Shown: positions 5,171 through 9,072 of the stretch, one piece after another | Numbering within the stretch: position 1 is the stretch's first letter | How the letters are laid out: each line of letters starts with the position of its first letter | Notes under the pieces: model-generated | The model's database searches: none | Seen by the model: the letters and a program-made list of their open reading frames with translations, nothing else | Told to the model about the DNA's origin: nothing | Made by a program: the position numbers and the translations under genes | NCBI GenBank assembly: GCA_030620125.1 | Contig: JAUXFI010000070.1 | Location: forward strand, 1 to 9,072 | Reading direction: 5' to 3' | Length of the DNA: 9,072 nucleotides | From: Anaerolineae bacterium | Lineage (GTDB): Bacteria; Chloroflexota; Anaerolineae; B4-G1

Positions 5171-5747
5171 CTTTTGTTCTCCCCGTGATCTCCTCCCGCC
5201 CGTTCCCTTCGCTGGCAAAGTCCTCACGCAATGCTACCAGAGTCCGGTGGTAGAGCGACTTGATTGCCCCCTCTGTCCGTCCCATCACCTGCGCGATCTC
5301 GATGTTGCTCATCTGCTCAATGAATTTCAGGATGAGCAGTTGCTGCCGCTCCGGTGGCAAGCGTCGGACCGCCTGGAGTAGTGACTCCTGATCGTCTTTC
5401 TCCTCGGCCACGGCGTCTGGCCCTTTACGCTGCATTATCGTCAGCACCAGATCATCGAAGGGGACGAACTGCCGCCGGCTGCGGTCCCGGTGCCAGTTTG
5501 CCACCACGTTGTGTGCGATGCGGTACAGCCACGCCGAGAAGGGTGCGCCTCGATCCACGTAGCGTGGAAAGTGCTTTAGTGCCCGGTAGAACGTGCGCGC
5601 CGTCAGGTCTTCCGCGTCGTGGTGATTGCTCGTGCGATAATAGATATAGTTGTAGATGTTCCCGGCGTACCGCTCGTACAGGAGGCCGAATGACTCTGGA
5701 TCCTCCTGTGCGCGGGAGATGAGTGTTGTATCGCTCTCTTCGTGCAT
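5148..5747 (-). CDS. ECF-type (group 4) RNA polymerase sigma factor
   Basis: This 199-residue protein has the two-domain ECF layout. Region 2 covers about 20-88, with FGLLYERYAGNIYNYIYYR, then DAEDLTARTFYRAL and FSAWLYRIAHNVVANWHRDR for core binding and -10 recognition. A linker follows, then region 4 at about 125-176: LPPERQQLLILKFIEQMSN, and an HTH at IEIAQVMGRTEGAIKSLYHR for -35 recognition. Length and motifs are full and intact. It directs RNA polymerase to a regulon, presumably envelope- or stress-linked given its membrane-bound partner (inference). The polar tail (NGREEITGRTKDERETND) overlaps the start of the downstream gene, indicating translational coupling. ATG 5745-5747 has only a weak AGGG site 9 nt upstream. 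A housekeeping-type promoter sits at 5851-5879 rather than an obvious copy of an autoregulated one. Confidence 0.95.
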   Translation of the reverse strand: MHEESDTTLISRAQEDPESFGLLYERYAGNIYNYIYYRTSNHHDAEDLTARTFYRALKHFPRYVDRGAPFSAWLYRIAHNVVANWHRDRSRRQFVPFDDLVLTIMQRKGPDAVAEEKDDQESLLQAVRRLPPERQQLLILKFIEQMSNIEIAQVMGRTEGAIKSLYHRTLVALREDFASEGNGREEITGRTKDERETND

Positions 5748-5774
5748 ACTGTCTATCCCTGTTACCCATCAGAG

Positions 5775-5818
5775 GAGAGCGAGCAGTCTTTCAAGTATGA
5801 TAACACCGCTGCGCTCTC
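5775..5818 (-). promoter_or_regulatory. Imperfect inverted repeat in the sigma-factor leader
   Basis: GAGAGCG (5775-5781) pairs with CGCTCTC (5812-5818), and CAG (5784-5786) extends the stem with CTG (5809-5811) after a two-base bulge, leaving a loop of about 22 nt. It lies in the roughly 97-nt leader between the promoter and the sigma start codon. It may be an RNA stem or a protein-binding dyad. No known riboswitch is recognised. Confidence 0.35.
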
Positions 5819-5850
5819 TCGGTTGCGCTGTCTCGTGGCGACGTAGGGCC

Positions 5851-5879
5851 AGTATAACAGACGAAGGACTACCGGTCAA
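5851..5879 (-). promoter_or_regulatory. Sigma-70-type promoter of the ECF sigma / anti-sigma operon
   Basis: On the minus strand TTGACC (5874-5879) and TATACT (5851-5856) stand 17 bp apart, each one mismatch from consensus. The predicted start is near 5844. The -35 box lies about 10 bp beyond the stop of the aminotransferase gene, and no terminator separates them, so read-through from the upstream operon is also possible. Confidence 0.7.
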
Positions 5880-5888
5880 CTTTGAGTT

Positions 5889-6989
5889 CTAACCCTGGAG
5901 CATGCCCTCCAGCGCCTCGATCAATCGGGCGTTCTGGGCCTGGTCGCCGACTGTGATGCGCAGGCAGTTGGGCAAACCATAACCGCCACAAGGCTGAACC
6001 ATGATGCCTTTCTCCAGCAACTGTTGCCGGATGGTCGTCGCCTGCGGGCCGGTCTCGACCAGAACAAAGTTAGTATGGCTTTCGATGTATCGCACCCCCA
6101 ACCGGTCAAATTCGCCGTACAGGTAGAGCCGCCCTGCGTGATTAGCCGCCACCGACTTTTTCAGGAACCTTTCGTCCTCCAGGGCAGCGAGACCCGCTGC
6201 CTGGGCGAGCAAGTTGACGGCAAATACCCCCTTGACGACGTACAGCGGGGCCAGGATCTCTGGCATGGCGATCGCATACCCCAGGCGGACGCCGGCCAGG
6301 CCGTGGGCCTTTGAGAAAGTGCGCATCGTCATCACGTTGCCCCGGCCTTTCCGGATGTACTTGAGAGTATCCGGGTATTCGTCGGAAGCGACAAAGTCAT
6401 AATATGCCTCGTCAAAGACTACGAGCACGTCATCGGGCACGTGCTCCATGAAAACATCTACCTCGTCCGCCGTGGCTATCGTGCCGGTCGGGTTGTTGGG
6501 GTTGCAGAAGAAGATGATCCTGGTACTGTCGTTGATCGCCTGCGCCATCGCCTCCACGTCCAGGCCATAGTTCTTCAGGGGTGTCTTGACGAGAGTCGCC
6601 CTCATGATGCGGGTGTAACTGTCGTAGACGGGGAACGAGGAACGGCTGACGATGACCTCGTCTCCCTCCTCCAGGTACGCCATACAGGTTTGCACGATGA
6701 CGTCGTCCGCCCCATTGCCCACGGCTATCTGCTCCGGCTCAAACCCGAGGCGCTCCGCGAGCGCGCATCGCAGGTCACGGCTCTGCGCGTCCGGGTAACG
6801 GTTCAGCCTGGGAAGCGCCTGTTCTATGGCTGCCAGCGCCTTGGGCGACGGGCCTAGCGGGTTCTCGTTGGTAGATAGCTTGATCACGTCCTCGAGGCCA
6901 TACTGCTTTCGTATCTCCTCGACGGGCCTGGGGGGCACGTAGGCCTTTAGACCATCCAGGCCGCGTTGGTGCCTGATTCGTGTCGTCAT
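5889..6989 (-). CDS. hisC: Histidinol-phosphate aminotransferase family (HisC-like) PLP enzyme
   Basis: This 366-residue fold-type I aminotransferase transfers an amino group from glutamate, classically to imidazole-acetol phosphate in histidine synthesis; many relatives act on aromatic keto acids. Visible landmarks are LSTNENPLGPSP (38-49, substrate arm), GNGADDVI (91-98, PLP phosphate), NPNNPTG (163-169), FDEAYYDF (192-199) with the Asp that pairs with the PLP nitrogen, TFSKAHGLAGVRLGYA (224-239) with the Schiff-base Lys227, and LRITVG (343-348) with the carboxylate-binding Arg. Length is normal for HisC. ATG 6989 has GGTGA 8 nt upstream and starts 4 bp after the preceding stop; a GTG at 7001 that overlaps that gene by 8 nt is the alternative. 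No other his genes are visible, so the true substrate is open. It is probably co-transcribed with the acyl-CoA synthetase upstream. Confidence 0.9.
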   Translation of the reverse strand: MTTRIRHQRGLDGLKAYVPPRPVEEIRKQYGLEDVIKLSTNENPLGPSPKALAAIEQALPRLNRYPDAQSRDLRCALAERLGFEPEQIAVGNGADDVIVQTCMAYLEEGDEVIVSRSSFPVYDSYTRIMRATLVKTPLKNYGLDVEAMAQAINDSTRIIFFCNPNNPTGTIATADEVDVFMEHVPDDVLVVFDEAYYDFVASDEYPDTLKYIRKGRGNVMTMRTFSKAHGLAGVRLGYAIAMPEILAPLYVVKGVFAVNLLAQAAGLAALEDERFLKKSVAANHAGRLYLYGEFDRLGVRYIESHTNFVLVETGPQATTIRQQLLEKGIMVQPCGGYGLPNCLRITVGDQAQNARLIEALEGMLQG

Positions 6990-6993
6990 CGCT

Positions 6994-9066
6994 TCACTCA
7001 CCCCTTCCTGTTTTACGTATTACTCTGACATCCCCCACCAACAACCCCTCCGAGAACAAAAAGACCGGGTTCAGGTCTACCTCGCCGATCTCGGGGTAGC
7101 GGAAGGGGAGTTGTGAGAATTTTACCAGTACATCGGCCAAAGCGTCCAGGTCGCAGGGCTTTTGTCCCCGGACTCCCTGAAGCAGCGGTAAGGACTTGAT
7201 CTCCCGGATCATGGCCTCGGCTTCGCTACGATCCACGGGGGCCACCCGCAGGGAGACGTCGCGCCAGACTTCGGTGTAGATGCCGCCCAGACCGAAGGCG
7301 ACCACGGGACCAAACTGGGGATCGCGCGACAGTCCCAGCAACACCTCTTGCGCGTCCTGGATCATTGGGTAGATGACCACGCCCCGAAAGTCCTTGCCTG
7401 TCGCGGCCTGTTCCAGCGCTCTGAAAGCGACCCTGGCCGCTTCGTCGTCCTTGATGTCCAGGATCACGCCGTCGCAGTCTGACTTGTGCAGGATGTCGGG
7501 CGAAACCACCTTTATCACCACGGGATAGCCGATCTCGCGGCAGCCCCGCACCGCCTCCGCCGGCGTCGCGGCCCAGCGGAAATCCGGCGCTGGGATACCA
7601 TTCTCCCGCAGCCAGGCCATCGCCTCCGGCTCCAGAGCGATAGAGCGATTCAGCGATAAAGCGACCACTCGCTCACTCGCCGACTCGCTGACTCGCTGAC
7701 TCGCCGACTCGCCGAAATCCGCCATCCTCGCCAGCGCCGCCACCGCCCGCTCGCCGGTGCTAAAGTTGGGGACGCCACGCTCCTGCAAGTAGGCGATACT
7801 CTCAGCCACGATCTGCTCGGGCAGGAAGCTGGCTATCAGCGGCTTGCCGCTCTTTTCGGCCGCGGCGCAGACCCCGCGAGCCAGGCTGACAGAGTCGAGA
7901 TAAGGCGTGGCGATGTTCAGGGCCAGGGCCGCGTCGTACTCCTGCAACACAGCCAGCAGCGTCTCCCGATACCCGTCCTCTGTCCCCTCCACCGTCAGGT
8001 CAATCGGGTTTTTGAGCGCGCAATGGGAGGGCAGGAACTCGGAGAGCTTTTCCTTCAGCGCGGGGCCAGGCTCAGCCACGTCAAGGCCGACCTCCTCGGC
8101 CCGGTCGGCGGCCAACACGCCCGGCCCGCCGGAGTTAGTCACGATGGCGACCCGATGTCCTTTGAGAGGCGGCGCGTAGAGGAAGCCTTTGCAGAGATCG
8201 AACAGCTCCTCGATTGTGTGCACCCGAATGGCCCCGCACTGCCGCAAGGCGGCGTCGTAGACGGCGTCCGCGCCGGCCATGGAGCCGGTGTGCGAGAGCG
8301 TCGCCCGCCGCCCCGACCGGGTGCGCCCCGCCTTGATGACGATCACCGGTTTGTGGTCGGTGCACTCCCGTACTGCTCGCATGAACTCCCGTCCATCGGC
8401 CACGCTTTCGATGTACAGCCCTACCACTTTGGTCTCGGCGTCGCCGGCCAGGTAGCGCAGAAAATCTATCTCGTTCAGGTCAACTCTGTTGCCATAGCTG
8501 ACGAACTTTGAGACGCCAAGCCCGTACTCCTTCGCCCAGGCCAGAACGACCCCGCCCACCGCGCCGCTCTGGGCGACGATGGCGACTCCACCGGCGGGCG
8601 GCCTGGTCTCCAGCGTGGGGAACAGGTGATGGCTGGTGTTCACGAGACCGGCGCAGTTGGGGCCGATGAACCGGATGCCGTGTTCTCCGGCCACCCGCTT
8701 GATCTCCTCCTCCCCGGCGCTGTTGCCGACCTCGGAAAACCCCGCCGTGATGATCACAGCCGCCTTGACGCCGGCCTGACCGCAGTTCTCCAGCACACCC
8801 GGCACCGTCGCGGTGGGTGATACGATGACGGCCAGGTCTACCGGCTGGTTTATCTTGGACACCGCGTCGTAGCCCGGGACGACACCCCCCCCTGCCCCCC
8901 CCGAAGCGGGGGGGAGAGTGACGCCTTGTGCTTTGGGGTTGACTGCGAAGACGTTCTGGTAGCCGCCGTCCAGCATCTGGCGGATCAGCTCGTAACCAAT
9001 CTTGTCCACCGACGTGGAACCGATGACGGCTATTCCTCTCGGATAGAAAAGATTGTGTAGGCTCAT
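6994..9066 (-). CDS. Acetate/acyl-CoA ligase (ADP-forming), fused alpha-beta subunits
   Basis: This 690-residue cytosolic enzyme converts acyl-CoA, ADP and phosphate into the acid, CoA and ATP, a substrate-level ATP step in fermenting archaea and some bacteria. A CoA-binding Rossmann domain covers 1-135 (GIAVIGSTS, VDLAVIVSP, FIGPNCAG). Flavodoxin-like ligase domains follow to about 445, with VAIVAQSGAVGG (161-172) and GRRATLSHTGSMAG (252-265), whose His259 is the phosphorylated residue of the family. An ATP-grasp domain covers about 478-690: GYPVVIKVVSPDILHKSDCDGV includes His527, equivalent to the second active histidine, then FGLGGIYTEVWRD (591-603) and GEVDLNP (661-667). Two repeat-coded insertions lie at about 49-60 and 451-477, both in frame. 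An in-frame TAG at 9070-9072 shows that the N-terminus is complete; TTG 9069 is an alternative start. The gene lies 4 bp upstream of the hisC-like gene. Confidence 0.93.
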   Translation of the reverse strand: MSLHNLFYPRGIAVIGSTSVDKIGYELIRQMLDGGYQNVFAVNPKAQGVTLPPASGGAGGGVVPGYDAVSKINQPVDLAVIVSPTATVPGVLENCGQAGVKAAVIITAGFSEVGNSAGEEEIKRVAGEHGIRFIGPNCAGLVNTSHHLFPTLETRPPAGGVAIVAQSGAVGGVVLAWAKEYGLGVSKFVSYGNRVDLNEIDFLRYLAGDAETKVVGLYIESVADGREFMRAVRECTDHKPVIVIKAGRTRSGRRATLSHTGSMAGADAVYDAALRQCGAIRVHTIEELFDLCKGFLYAPPLKGHRVAIVTNSGGPGVLAADRAEEVGLDVAEPGPALKEKLSEFLPSHCALKNPIDLTVEGTEDGYRETLLAVLQEYDAALALNIATPYLDSVSLARGVCAAAEKSGKPLIASFLPEQIVAESIAYLQERGVPNFSTGERAVAALARMADFGESASQRVSESASERVVALSLNRSIALEPEAMAWLRENGIPAPDFRWAATPAEAVRGCREIGYPVVIKVVSPDILHKSDCDGVILDIKDDEAARVAFRALEQAATGKDFRGVVIYPMIQDAQEVLLGLSRDPQFGPVVAFGLGGIYTEVWRDVSLRVAPVDRSEAEAMIREIKSLPLLQGVRGQKPCDLDALADVLVKFSQLPFRYPEIGEVDLNPVFLFSEGLLVGDVRVIRKTGRGE
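7636..7715. repeat. Ten-unit 8-bp tandem array inside the acyl-CoA ligase gene
   Basis: Four units of the AGCGATNN type (AGCGATAG, AGCGATTC, AGCGATAA, AGCGACCA) run straight into six of the CTCGCYSA type (CTCGCTCA, CTCGCCGA, CTCGCTGA twice, CTCGCCGA twice), 80 bp in strict 8-bp phase. Three units make 24 bp, so the protein shows an 8-residue period (SESASQRV then SESASERV). The array codes for the linker between the alpha-like and ATP-grasp parts, where extra sequence is tolerated. Period and unit style resemble the array at 1821-1904, though the sequence differs. Confidence 0.85.
8885..8914. repeat. C/G homopolymer palindrome inside the CoA-binding domain
   Basis: Two runs of eight C (8885-8892 and 8895-8902) are separated by TG; the second is followed by GAAGC and seven G (8908-8914). 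The second run and the G run form a 7-bp G:C stem with a GAAGC loop. On the minus strand the paired G8 runs could also form G-quadruplex-like structures. Read as protein it gives TLPPASGGAGGGV, which looks like an insertion into the usual CoA-binding fold between NPK and YDAV. The frame stays open across it. Confidence 0.75.
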
Positions 9067-9072
9067 CAACTA

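Noticed and set aside
5171..5227. A longer anti-sigma reading frame starting at 5227.
   Set aside because: It lies deep inside the sigma gene and adds a low-complexity basic stretch, whereas ATG 5170 has GGGGAG 8 nt upstream.
8885..8902. Frameshift or assembly error at the two C8 runs.
   Set aside because: The reading frame is intact on both sides with expected CoA-binding motifs before and after, so no frameshift need be assumed, though run lengths deserve read-level confirmation.

Overview
The window most resembles a bacterium of the Chloroflexota, Anaerolineae-like. The clues are the high GC content, a secreted enzyme ending in YLPLILRNG (a tail I recall as common on exported proteins of that phylum), a fused ADP-forming acyl-CoA synthetase, and short-period low-complexity repeats scattered in and between genes. 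This assignment is inference; there is no rRNA or marker gene to fix it.

Layout. Bases 1-438 (+) are the end of a transaldolase / fructose-6-phosphate aldolase family gene. It converges on a minus-strand MFS transporter (455-1663). Just upstream of the transporter is a headless C-terminal remnant of a PadR-like regulator (1683-1823). The remnant runs into an inverted pair of 8-bp tandem-repeat arrays (1821-1904). Immediately beyond, a near-consensus promoter (1911-1939) drives a secreted clan-A glycoside hydrolase (1960-4122), followed after 37 bp by a small XRE-type regulator (4160-4426). A perfect-consensus promoter (4443-4471) then drives a 56-residue coiled-coil protein (4550-4720). This promoter and its leader carry two copies of the dyad ACACG-N4-CGTGT, a good candidate operator for the XRE protein next door. 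A GC-rich terminator (4731-4748) separates this rightward block from a leftward one.

The leftward block has an ECF sigma factor (5148-5747) overlapping a one-TM, putative anti-sigma partner (4787-5170), with its own promoter at 5851-5879. Upstream of it lie an HisC-family aminotransferase (5889-6989) and a complete fused ADP-forming acyl-CoA synthetase (6994-9066), spaced 4 bp apart and probably co-transcribed.

The most unusual content is (a) the XRE / dyad-operator / microprotein unit, and (b) three low-complexity insertions: an 8-bp-periodic inverted array beside the broken PadR gene, a second 8-bp-periodic array (ten units) translated in frame as the linker of the acyl-CoA synthetase, and a G/C homopolymer palindrome translated in frame inside its CoA-binding domain. 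No tRNA, rRNA, CRISPR array or transposase is visible, and no stretch over 300 bp lacks an explained feature.
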